Shown here in pieces: positions 1-6,304 of a stretch of DNA of 6,543 bases. The stretch spans positions 1 through 6,543 of the forward strand of contig DAOWDY010000244.1 of NCBI GenBank assembly GCA_030638785.1, read 5' to 3'. Position 1 is the stretch's first letter. Each line of letters begins with the position of its first letter. This DNA is from Candidatus Thorarchaeota archaeon (GTDB taxonomy: Archaea > Asgardarchaeota > Thorarchaeia > Thorarchaeales > Thorarchaeaceae). The position numbers and the translations under genes were made by a program. The notes beneath the pieces are model-generated. The model was not told the DNA's origin. It searched no databases and saw only the letters and a program-made list of their open reading frames with translations.

Positions 1-185
1 GGGAATGCGGACACGAGAAACCCATGAAGAATGATGGTTACAAGGTGGAGTTTCGTGTCAAGCACAGCCCTAAAGAGAAGATTGTGGTGGTAGAGGAGGA
101 GGACCGTAAGGACTCAGAATTGACTGAGGATGAACGTCGGGAGCGACGAAAAGCTATTCTCGAATTCTATGATGGCGACGAATAA
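1..185 (+). CDS. C-terminal part of an Rpb9/TFS-like zinc-ribbon protein (5' truncated)
   Basis: Reading from base 3 gives 60 residues ending at a TAA (183-185). The 5' end of the gene lies outside the window. The fragment opens with ECGHEKP, which fits the second CxxCG half of an N-terminal zinc ribbon. It continues with a linker around KHSPKEKIVVVEEE, which closely resembles the linker of archaeal transcription factor S, the RNA polymerase subunit M/Rpb9 family. TFS normally carries a second, C-terminal ribbon that enters the polymerase funnel and stimulates transcript cleavage. Here the linker is followed only by a charged stretch (LTEDERRERRK) and ends at FYDGDE, with no further cysteines. 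If the family call is right, this protein would bind polymerase in an Rpb9-like way but could not stimulate cleavage. It could instead be an unrelated small ribbon protein. The family call is moderately secure; the absence of a second ribbon is directly visible. Confidence 0.65.
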   Translation, partial: ECGHEKPMKNDGYKVEFRVKHSPKEKIVVVEEEDRKDSELTEDERRERRKAILEFYDGDE

Positions 186-227
186 GACATTCATGTCTAC
201 TCCGAACAATCTTTAAGTCAGACCAGA

Positions 228-244
228 CACTATACATAATAGTG
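228..244. promoter_or_regulatory. 17-base palindrome with TATA-like core
   Basis: CACTAT and ATAGTG form perfect 6-base arms around a 5-base centre (acata). The core also reads as a TATA-like stretch. The site lies about 80 bases upstream of the toroid gene and 43 bases after the zinc-ribbon stop. It could be a dimeric-repressor operator, a TATA region, or chance. ACACTATA recurs at 300-307. Confidence 0.3.
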
Positions 245-275
245 GAGCTAATGGACTGTACAAGCCGTTGCCTGC

Positions 276-294
276 TTTTTTATCGCTGATTTTT
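276..294 (+). terminator. Possible T-rich archaeal terminator
   Basis: A TTTTTT run (276-281) is followed by TTTTT (290-294), about 90 bases after the stop of the zinc-ribbon gene and before the next gene. Archaeal polymerase can terminate on T-tracts without a hairpin, and none is obvious here. Placement suits transcription ending before the toroid gene, but two short T runs are weak evidence. Confidence 0.3.
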
Positions 295-303
295 ACAGAA
301 CAC

Positions 304-309
304 TATAAT
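304..309 (+). promoter_or_regulatory. Possible TATA box of the toroid-alkyltransferase unit
   Basis: TATAAT lies 11 to 26 bases upstream of the three candidate starts (321, 327, 336). With the usual archaeal spacing of about 25 bases, transcription would begin near 331. That would favour a nearly leaderless message from ATG 336. The palindrome at 228-244 is a competing TATA candidate that would allow a longer leader containing GAGGG (316-320). Confidence 0.3.
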
Positions 310-320
310 CAATTAGAGGG

Positions 321-1205
321 ATGACATTGACGGAAATGGATAACACACTTCAATATAACATTGAGAGCTACATACTTGGAAACGGAAGCATTGCAGATGT
401 ACTTCGATTGAACTCTGCGGGTTATAAGATTCCTGAGGAGGCAATTTTATCTGCTCTAAGAGACTCGGAAGATCTTCAGAATCGAGATGGTGGCCTTCCA
501 TTTGACCTTGTTAGGGGAAATCCAAGTTCAGTTAAGATAACATCAGAAGTTTTACCACTACTTATGAAATACCAAGGGAATTATCCAGCTCTCTTTGATG
601 GTATGGTGTCTTTCCTTGTTTCTCGTCAGAAGAAGGATGGCGGTTTTGCAGAAGCACTCAACCTTGATCCACATATTGAAGATAAGTACGGTATATCCTC
701 AGGAAGAGAGTGGTATCCTGTTGGGAAGAGCATTACTTGGTTGACAGGTAAGGCGCTTGAAGCACTATGCCTTGCAAAATATGATGATGAAGAGCGACTC
801 CGACGAGCTCGTGATTACCTGATGTATTCCCAATACGAAGATGGACATTGGCCAGACTACAAAGATCAGGACGAATCTGATGATCTTGGGACTGGAAACA
901 TACTTCCTGCATTATTGGCGGTTGGTATTTCTGATGACCACAAAGTGTACCAAGATGGTCGGACAGCAGTACTACAACATCTTGTTTCATCAGAAGAGAG
1001 CAAGTCCACGTTCGATATGGTTGATCTAATTGCAGTTGGAAAACCTGTAAATGACAAGGAGCGTGAAGTCATTCTTCAGGGATTAAATCTTGTCAAATCC
1101 ACTCAGAATGAGGATGGTGGATGGGCACCCATGGGTGCTAAGAAGAGTGATCCAGAGCTTAGCTCGATCCTGGCATTTGTCTATAGGAAATGCATCGACT
1201 ACTAG
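321..1205 (+). CDS. Single-domain prenyltransferase/squalene-cyclase repeat (alpha/alpha toroid) protein
   Basis: This 294-residue protein has four spaced QW-like repeats typical of the terpenoid cyclase/protein prenyltransferase toroid fold: QNRDGGLPF (53-61), QKKDGGFAE (103-111), QYEDGHWPD (171-179) and QNEDGGWAP (262-270). The length suits one alpha/alpha barrel, about half of a squalene-hopene cyclase. I do not see the Asp-Cys-His zinc site of protein prenyltransferase beta subunits. An acidic DESDD at 184-188 loosely recalls the DxDD of class II cyclases but is not an exact match. No signal peptide or membrane segment is evident, so it is probably cytosolic. Its substrate is unknown. Start choice is uncertain: ATG 321 directly abuts GAGGG, TTG 327 has a normal 6-base spacing from it, and ATG 336 would suit a leaderless message. 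The alkyltransferase follows after nine bases, so co-transcription is likely. Fold confidence is good; enzymatic function is not established. Confidence 0.75.
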   Translation: MTLTEMDNTLQYNIESYILGNGSIADVLRLNSAGYKIPEEAILSALRDSEDLQNRDGGLPFDLVRGNPSSVKITSEVLPLLMKYQGNYPALFDGMVSFLVSRQKKDGGFAEALNLDPHIEDKYGISSGREWYPVGKSITWLTGKALEALCLAKYDDEERLRRARDYLMYSQYEDGHWPDYKDQDESDDLGTGNILPALLAVGISDDHKVYQDGRTAVLQHLVSSEESKSTFDMVDLIAVGKPVNDKEREVILQGLNLVKSTQNEDGGWAPMGAKKSDPELSSILAFVYRKCIDY

Positions 1206-1214
1206 TCGGGAGGA

Positions 1215-1739
1215 TTGGTCAAAACGAAAGTTGTGGCTGTTCTACAACGGGGTAATCAATTCACTGCAGGTGTCTTCACTCATCATGGCCTATATGCCAC
1301 TAGCCTACCCCAATTTTCTGAAAAGAAGGCAATTGCTTCTGTCGGTGCAGCAGACCTTGAGCGAAGTAATAGAAGTGAATTCATACAGATTCTGAATCTC
1401 GTCTATTCAATCATGGATGGAGAACCAGTTTCATTGGATGGAATCAAGTTTGATTTCTCAGACCTGACGGAGAATAAGATTCGAGTTCTTGAGTCAGTCC
1501 TAGATATTCCGAAAGGCGAAACTCGAAGTTACGGTCAAATTGCTAAAATATCTGGTCTTCCAAAAGCCGCTAGGTTCGTAGGAACAGTAATGGCAACGAA
1601 CAGATTCGCACCGATAATTCCTTGCCATCGTGTTGTTGCAGCAAGCGGACTTGGGGGATACAGTGGCGGATATGGGACCGGTATCGAGATGAAAAGAAGT
1701 CTTCTTCAGAAGGAGGATGCGAAAATCGCAAAGAAATAG
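1215..1739 (+). CDS. ogt: O6-alkylguanine-DNA alkyltransferase (MGMT/Ogt)
   Basis: This is a complete 174-residue suicide DNA repair protein that transfers alkyl groups from O6-alkylguanine to its own cysteine. The acceptor motif PCHRVV places the nucleophile at Cys137 with His138. Residues matching the human active site can be followed by alignment: Tyr106 in GETRSYGQIA, the arginine finger Arg120 in AARFVG, Asn129, Tyr149 in YSGG, and Glu167 in LLQKE. Residues 1-80 form the variable beta-rich N-terminal domain, and 85-170 the conserved DNA-binding domain with its helix-turn-helix. All catalytic residues appear intact. The TTG start at 1215 lies only one base after a strong GGGAGG (1208-1213), an unusually short spacing. 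GTG 1233 is an alternative but sits far from it. The upstream toroid gene ends nine bases earlier in the same reading phase, so the two are probably translated from one message. Confidence 0.95.
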   Translation: MVKTKVVAVLQRGNQFTAGVFTHHGLYATSLPQFSEKKAIASVGAADLERSNRSEFIQILNLVYSIMDGEPVSLDGIKFDFSDLTENKIRVLESVLDIPKGETRSYGQIAKISGLPKAARFVGTVMATNRFAPIIPCHRVVAASGLGGYSGGYGTGIEMKRSLLQKEDAKIAKK

Positions 1740-1752
1740 GCAAAAGAAGCCT

Positions 1753-1762
1753 ATCCGCGGAT
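1753..1762. repeat. Perfect 10-base palindrome ATCCGCGGAT
   Basis: This self-complementary sequence lies 13 bases after the alkyltransferase stop and 16 bases before the TATA-like box of the next gene. It could be an operator or a short terminator stem, although no T-tract follows. Chance is quite possible. Confidence 0.3.
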
Positions 1763-1778
1763 TGATTACTCATAAGCC

Positions 1779-1787
1779 TTTATTAAA
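1779..1787 (+). promoter_or_regulatory. Likely TATA box for the 159-residue gene
   Basis: TTTATTAAA is a good archaeal TATA-like element in the 97-base gap between the alkyltransferase and the next gene. A start of transcription about 25 bases downstream, near 1808-1812, would leave a short leader. That leader would contain the GGGAGTGA ribosome binding site (1823-1830) ahead of the GTG start at 1837. Confidence 0.5.
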
Positions 1788-1836
1788 CGTAAGACACAGA
1801 ACCACAGGGACTTATGCAAACAGGGAGTGACTACTA

Positions 1837-2316
1837 GTGAACCTAAAAGTGAAACGAACTGGGGAAATAATTGAACTGCGCAAAGTTGAACTGGAATCGT
1901 TGAGCCCCCCACTTTACCGCACGCTAATTGGATACAATTCACTAAAACGACTTGGCTACTCCATTTCATTCATCAGACCAAAGAAGAGTTCATCTGGTGA
2001 TTTTGAAAGAATTCGATACAACTTCATCGAACGCGGAGCTATGACTCGTCAGCTTGAAGAAGATCTTGAACCTGATATGAAACGTGGAATACTGAATCAA
2101 CTACCTCGAGGTGACTTCTCCATTGTCCTCTTGCTTACTCAGATTCCTAGACGTGGAGTGAATATCAGACTTGACAAATTCGAGTACGAATTTCTGGGAT
2201 GTACTCTTCTGCGGAATCAAGAAGTCCTGGACGTAGTGATGAATACTACTCCTACAAGAAACATATTGATGCCAGTGTATGAATCTCATGAATCTACTGC
2301 TTCTGAATCAGTATAG
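1837..2316 (+). CDS. Unrecognised 159-residue protein
   Basis: I do not recognise a family. The start is well supported: GTG 1837 follows GGGAGTGA (1823-1830) at a six-base spacing, and a TATA-like box lies at 1779-1787. The protein is soluble in appearance, with no signal peptide or membrane helix. The first half is rich in basic residues (KVKRTGE near 4-10, IRPKK near 46-50). A helical acidic stretch RQLEEDLEPD covers 71-80. A beta-looking segment FSIVLLLTQIPRRG occupies 94-107, followed by another, KFEYEFLGCTLL, at 114-125. The C-terminus is a probably disordered Ser/Glu-rich tail (149-159). No cysteine cluster or obvious catalytic motif is visible. The gene has its own promoter signal, so it is probably expressed separately from the alkyltransferase. 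Its 3' end faces the minus-strand microprotein with a gap of only four bases. Confidence 0.75.
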   Translation: MNLKVKRTGEIIELRKVELESLSPPLYRTLIGYNSLKRLGYSISFIRPKKSSSGDFERIRYNFIERGAMTRQLEEDLEPDMKRGILNQLPRGDFSIVLLLTQIPRRGVNIRLDKFEYEFLGCTLLRNQEVLDVVMNTTPTRNILMPVYESHESTASESV

Positions 2317-2320
2317 AAGA

Positions 2321-2482
2321 TTACAAAGCGCGTGTGAAAGGTGTGATATTTTCTTCTAGTGAACGTAAGGCATGACGTTTCTTCCTAGCCCTATGAGCAG
2401 CTAAAACACCTCTTCCAGCAATGAGTACTATGGGGACAACCCACCAAATCACTAGAAATGAAATTGTATCAACTTGAAGCAT
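2321..2482 (-). CDS. Small single-pass membrane protein, 53 residues
   Basis: This short minus-strand frame fills an otherwise empty gap. It begins at ATG (complement of 2480-2482) and ends at TAA (complement of 2321-2323). A GGATGA ribosome binding sequence (complement of 2489-2494) sits six bases upstream of the start. Residues 8-29 form one hydrophobic helix containing FLVIWWVVPIVLIAG. A strongly basic stretch, HRARKKRHALR, follows at 30-40, so the positive-inside rule predicts the N-terminus outside and the C-terminus in the cytoplasm. The tail contains a few acidic and polar residues. The pattern of membrane helix plus basic anchor, with a proper start signal, argues for a real gene. I recognise no family and cannot assign a role. 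It is divergent from the 583-residue gene across 49 bases, which hints at shared control. Confidence 0.6.
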   Translation of the reverse strand: MLQVDTISFLVIWWVVPIVLIAGRGVLAAHRARKKRHALRSLEENITPFTRAL

Positions 2483-2531
2483 ATTTTCTCATCCATCTTT
2501 GTATTCTGAATCAAATTAAGCATAACGTACA
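2483..2531. promoter_or_regulatory. Short divergent control region
   Basis: Only 49 bases separate the start of the minus-strand microprotein from ATG 2532 on the plus strand. The A+T-rich TCAAATTAAG (2511-2520) is a possible TATA-like element readable in either direction, though it matches the archaeal consensus poorly. I see no ribosome binding site before ATG 2532, so a leaderless plus-strand message is possible. Confidence 0.35.
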
Positions 2532-4283
2532 ATGCAGTTTCATTCGTTTTCTTTATCAGGCAGTATCTTTCTATTTGGTTTGGAGACTCCCCCTGTGGCT
2601 CGTGCATCAAGAGAACTTCCGAAGGAACTTGTTGAGTTTGGACAGCGACAATTCAAAGAAACCGGTGCCCAGTCAGTCGAGGTCCTTCGAGTAAAAGCAG
2701 CTGTTATTCGCAAGTATTGGGCAAAACTGAAAGGAATTGCATTCCTGGTCGCAGTTGTTAGCCTGGACCGAGTACGTGTCTATTTCTTCACATCGACAGG
2801 TGTGATGTTGGTTGGTGAGAATGTCGACCACGCTGTGTACATTAAAATCCGGGGAAAATCTAAACTTGTGAAGAAGTATGAAAAGCCCAAGCCGCCAACA
2901 GAATTGGAATTGAGAATGGAAGCCACAGAGGAGTTAAGGTTACATCTCTCCAAATCTGTTCGCCGTGTCGCACGATTTCTTGGGGAGAAAGAACCCTCAT
3001 TTCCAACGATATTCGTATCGAAGCAAGAATTGGAATCGAAGGATCAATCATTCTCTATGAGAATTGAAGAGGATGGAGCATTCATCTTCCAAGAAGAATC
3101 GATTAATTCTCGCATTTTCGAAGGAGTTTCTATTAGAAGTGCATTCCTCTCTTTACTGGATAGTGATTGCTCTCGAGAACCGATTGCCCACTGCATTGGA
3201 AATGCGCTAGCCTCACTGCTACTCAAGGCCCGCTCAAAGGAAATTTGGAGGGAACACTGGCTAGAGTACAACAAGACAAGTGAGTTGCAACAGGTCGCAT
3301 ATCATCTTCAGAAACATCTTGATAGCTATGGAGCTGATGGGTTCTCAAAGATATTAGACATTGTACGCGTTGCTCCCAAGGCAATTCCCCCAACTCAATG
3401 GATAGCAGCTCTCTCAATCATCCATACAAACCATGAGGTTGCCCTGGGAACTGATGCATGGCATACGATTGATGGGTTCTGTAAATCTCTTACAAAACCC
3501 CGAAAACTAGCTACAAGGCGCCATGTACTTGAGAACATTCATCTATCTCCAAGAATCCTGTGCAATACAGAGGCATTAGGATATTCACTAGGTTTTGAAT
3601 GCACAGAGTCAAATTTGAGACAATTTACAGGATGGTTGAGTGTTGAGTATCGTGGTGGAAATCAAAATCAATATCTTATCGTAAATGAGAAACTCGAAGA
3701 TCGAATCAAGTCCATTCACTATTTGCTCAATCTTGAAGAAGTGATTCCTAAATCAGGAGGTCTTCAATCTAATGGAAGAAGTATTCTGAAATGGGCTGCA
3801 AGAACTCTGGGACTTGAAGAGTTCAAGAATGATGGTTTTGAAACATCAATAATCTTTGAACCGAAAGCGATTAGTGAGTCAGAACGAGCTGTCCTAGAGC
3901 GTCTGAGTCTTGGAAATCTTGAAATCCTGGCAAATACATTGATTGGGTCTCCACAAAGAATCGATTCGCTAGTCAATTCTGGTTGTATCAGTCTAGTCCC
4001 TGATTTTTCACATATCGGTTTAGAACCGAATTTCTTACTTGAAGGTGACTTTGATACTATTAATAAATTGGCTAGAGAGAGTGCACTCGAATCAACCATC
4101 ATCAAATCTGATTCAACATCTTATGGACTTGTGTCAGCTCCTACAATATGGGGCAAACATTTGCTTGATACTGTTGGTGGGTCTCTGAAGGTTTATCCAA
4201 TAGTGAATGTATCTTCACCTAGAGGATTGGTGCGAGATGAGGTCCCGTTTTCTGAAACTCCATTCAAAACGTGGAGCGATTAA
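2532..4283 (+). CDS. Unrecognised large protein, 583 residues
   Basis: I recognise no family over the full length. The N-terminal part (1-120) looks beta-rich, with strands such as SIFLFGLET (11-19) and RVRVYFFTSTGVMLVGE (90-106). It leads into a basic linker KSKLVKKYEKPKPP (109-122). A helical acidic-basic stretch, ELELRMEATEELRLHLSKS, covers 124-142. The middle is mostly helical with scattered Cys and His but no regular metal motif. Residues 459-503 have the rhythm of a winged helix (AVLERLSLGNLEILANTL, then IDSLVNSGCISLVPD); this is speculative. No signal peptide or clear membrane span is evident. The start is ambiguous. ATG 2532 follows a stop closely and has no ribosome binding site. GTG 2595 has GGAG (2582-2585) at nine bases. 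The stop codon overlaps that of the convergent TPR gene. Confidence 0.8.
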   Translation: MQFHSFSLSGSIFLFGLETPPVARASRELPKELVEFGQRQFKETGAQSVEVLRVKAAVIRKYWAKLKGIAFLVAVVSLDRVRVYFFTSTGVMLVGENVDHAVYIKIRGKSKLVKKYEKPKPPTELELRMEATEELRLHLSKSVRRVARFLGEKEPSFPTIFVSKQELESKDQSFSMRIEEDGAFIFQEESINSRIFEGVSIRSAFLSLLDSDCSREPIAHCIGNALASLLLKARSKEIWREHWLEYNKTSELQQVAYHLQKHLDSYGADGFSKILDIVRVAPKAIPPTQWIAALSIIHTNHEVALGTDAWHTIDGFCKSLTKPRKLATRRHVLENIHLSPRILCNTEALGYSLGFECTESNLRQFTGWLSVEYRGGNQNQYLIVNEKLEDRIKSIHYLLNLEEVIPKSGGLQSNGRSILKWAARTLGLEEFKNDGFETSIIFEPKAISESERAVLERLSLGNLEILANTLIGSPQRIDSLVNSGCISLVPDFSHIGLEPNFLLEGDFDTINKLARESALESTIIKSDSTSYGLVSAPTIWGKHLLDTVGGSLKVYPIVNVSSPRGLVRDEVPFSETPFKTWSD

Positions 4284-6304
4284 TTTGGATCCACCTCTTG
4301 GACACTGAAAAGTTCTATGACAAGTTCGTCTACCTTGGAAAATGTGGTTTCCGTTATTCTTTCAAGCTGTACCTCCGGCAGCAACTCCTCAACTTGATTC
4401 GCGAATTCACGCAAAAGATATCGTATGTCAAATGACTCCTGCTGGGCGATTAGGGTTACAATTCGTGTATCTGTATGTTCCATCATGAGCGTAAAGCCTT
4501 CGTGATTAATGGAACGCAACATTCCAATTTTACCCATTACTTCATTGGAGAAAGTTGTTATTGCAGAGATGAACCCGCCAATCAATCCGCTATCCATCTC
4601 GATTTCTGAATTAAAGTGATAGACATACTCTGACAGACCAGATTCTTTGCACAGTGTTATCAAGACGTGAATATCCGGGCGTGGAATTGGCTTCAATGTA
4701 CCAGCAGGCTTGAAACCAGCAACTCTCTGCATCTTCTCAGATATGTCAGGTTCAGTAACAGGTTCAGGTGTGCGGCCTGCGATTAAATCAAGTTGATGAT
4801 TCGATTGATCTTGGAGTCTAGTATCCTCCACATAGTTAGCAACACTCAATGCGCGTTCAGCATCACTCTTTGCCTCCATGTTCTTCCCTGCCAATCTGAA
4901 TATATCACTACGAAGTAGCAATGCCTCTGCATAGAGATGCTGGAGACCCTGTTCTTTAGCAATCTGTATCAAATCATCAAGATGGTGGACCGCTTTCTTG
5001 AGTTCTTCTTCATCCGCCTCATCTTGATACGCCTGCATGTGGGTCTGTGCAAGATTCATCTCTCCTCGCACAAGGAGTTCGAAGAGTGATTTTTCTCTAC
5101 CAATTTTTACCACTTCTTCAAAGGCTTTTATTGCGAGTTTCCATTTCTTCTTGGAAGTATCATAAACCCCTTTTGCTAGTAGATACGCTGCTTTGTGCAA
5201 TGGTTTTTCGGATGTTTCAACTCTATCTTTGACCAGCTTGATGTATTTCTTGGCTTCATTGACACGATTAGTTCTAATTAGGAGGATGACGTACCATGCA
5301 TACACTTCCAATGTACCCGACTCTGTCTTCTCCTCAATTTTGATGGCTTCGTCCAGATATTCTTCAGCATCATCATAATTGCCTAGCAGGAGAGAGATTT
5401 CACCCATATTCGCAAGAGGGGCGGTCTTGGTGACATCAGTGTCCATTAGCTCATACGCTTTCTTGAAGAACTCTACAGCATCCTCAAGTTTGAGAGTATT
5501 GGCTCGTAGCGTACCAAGATTGTTGTAGGCAATAGCCAGCCCAAGTTTGAATGATAAAATCTCACTGATCTCTTTGACTCTAAGGTAATGTTTCTCAGCT
5601 TCCTGAAAACTACCTGATAGGTTACAGACATTCCCGCGGAGATTTTCAGATAGTGCCAAAAACATCCTATGATTACCCTTTAACGCCATGTCTTGGAGTG
5701 TGTCGTTGATTCTTGATGCACGTGCCTCCTGTCCAACTACTCTGAGTAAATCCCCGACAACATAGAGTGTAAACATGGTTTCGGTAAGAGGTTCTTCAAC
5801 CTGTTCGGGATATGTTTCAAGAAGATTATCAAACTCCATTACTGCAACAATCACACTGGTATCCCGTTCTGCTGCTGCAAGAAGGACTTTTGCTGTACTC
5901 AATCTAACTTGATCGGATGGTGGTGATTCTTCAGATACTCCCGCTGTAATCTCATTTAGAGCTTCTTGAAGGCCAGCAGTATCCGACAGTGTGAAGAGAA
6001 CTATACAGCGAAGGCTCAAAACTTCTATACTATGAGACCCTGTTGATATGAACAGAGCTTCTGCTAATCTTCCTCTAGTTAGGCAAGCCTGCAAACCAAG
6101 GACAATAATGTCATCTGATTGATCTTCCTTCATGCATTCCTTTGTGGCTAGATCAATCACAATATCAGTAAATGATGCAAAATAGTCCTGGCCCTCATTC
6201 ATTCTAGCTTGAACGTCCTTGGATATTTCTCCCCACGGAAGGGTGGAACGGGTCCTCATGTGAATGAATTCGGGTGGTACCTCTTGTCCGGTCAAAACAT
6301 GCAC
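4280..6304 (-). CDS. TPR-repeat protein with a C-terminal longin/roadblock-like domain
   Basis: This 674-residue protein begins at GTG (complement of 6302-6304), with GAGTGA (complement of 6309-6314) four bases upstream. Residues 1-215 are helical and probably degenerate repeats. Residues about 219-500 hold roughly seven tetratricopeptide repeats, a helical scaffold for protein binding. Clear examples are LAIAYNNLGTLRANTLKLED (266-285), LANMGEISLLLGNYDDAEEY (297-316) and WKLAIKAFEEVVKIG (398-412). A Pro-rich linker (RTPEPVTEPD, 511-520) leads to a separate domain at about 553-668. Its order, a strand HVLITLCKESGLSEYVYHF followed by DSGLIGGFISAITTFSNEV, resembles the longin/roadblock-type domains frequent in Asgard archaea, which act in small-GTPase and membrane-traffic complexes in eukaryotes. 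No catalytic motif or membrane segment is seen, so a cytosolic adaptor role is likely. The TPR call is firm; the C-terminal domain call is by pattern only. Confidence 0.88.
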   Translation of the reverse strand: MHVLTGQEVPPEFIHMRTRSTLPWGEISKDVQARMNEGQDYFASFTDIVIDLATKECMKEDQSDDIIVLGLQACLTRGRLAEALFISTGSHSIEVLSLRCIVLFTLSDTAGLQEALNEITAGVSEESPPSDQVRLSTAKVLLAAAERDTSVIVAVMEFDNLLETYPEQVEEPLTETMFTLYVVGDLLRVVGQEARASRINDTLQDMALKGNHRMFLALSENLRGNVCNLSGSFQEAEKHYLRVKEISEILSFKLGLAIAYNNLGTLRANTLKLEDAVEFFKKAYELMDTDVTKTAPLANMGEISLLLGNYDDAEEYLDEAIKIEEKTESGTLEVYAWYVILLIRTNRVNEAKKYIKLVKDRVETSEKPLHKAAYLLAKGVYDTSKKKWKLAIKAFEEVVKIGREKSLFELLVRGEMNLAQTHMQAYQDEADEEELKKAVHHLDDLIQIAKEQGLQHLYAEALLLRSDIFRLAGKNMEAKSDAERALSVANYVEDTRLQDQSNHQLDLIAGRTPEPVTEPDISEKMQRVAGFKPAGTLKPIPRPDIHVLITLCKESGLSEYVYHFNSEIEMDSGLIGGFISAITTFSNEVMGKIGMLRSINHEGFTLMMEHTDTRIVTLIAQQESFDIRYLLREFANQVEELLPEVQLERITETTFSKVDELVIELFSVQEVDPN

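Noticed and set aside
251..289. A 12-codon ATG frame with GTGGAG three bases upstream, ahead of the toroid gene
   Set aside because: Very short, close to an unlikely transcription start, and ends at the T-tracts. No feature suggests a leader peptide.
733..1072. Minus-strand and alternate-phase open frames inside the toroid gene
   Set aside because: They overlap a frame with clear family repeats and have unlikely compositions, so they are shadows.
321..1205. Assigning the toroid protein as a protein prenyltransferase beta subunit
   Set aside because: The zinc-binding Asp-Cys-His residues and the usual surrounding motif are not visible, and the protein is shorter than that family.
1203..1205. 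Pyrrolysine at the amber codon
   Set aside because: No PYLIS-like structure or pyl genes are visible, and TAG ends two other genes in the window normally. Kept only as a check on the junction.
3764..4105. A 113-residue minus-strand frame inside the large orphan gene
   Set aside because: It is Ser/Arg-rich and low-complexity in the way antisense shadows usually are, with no ribosome binding site.
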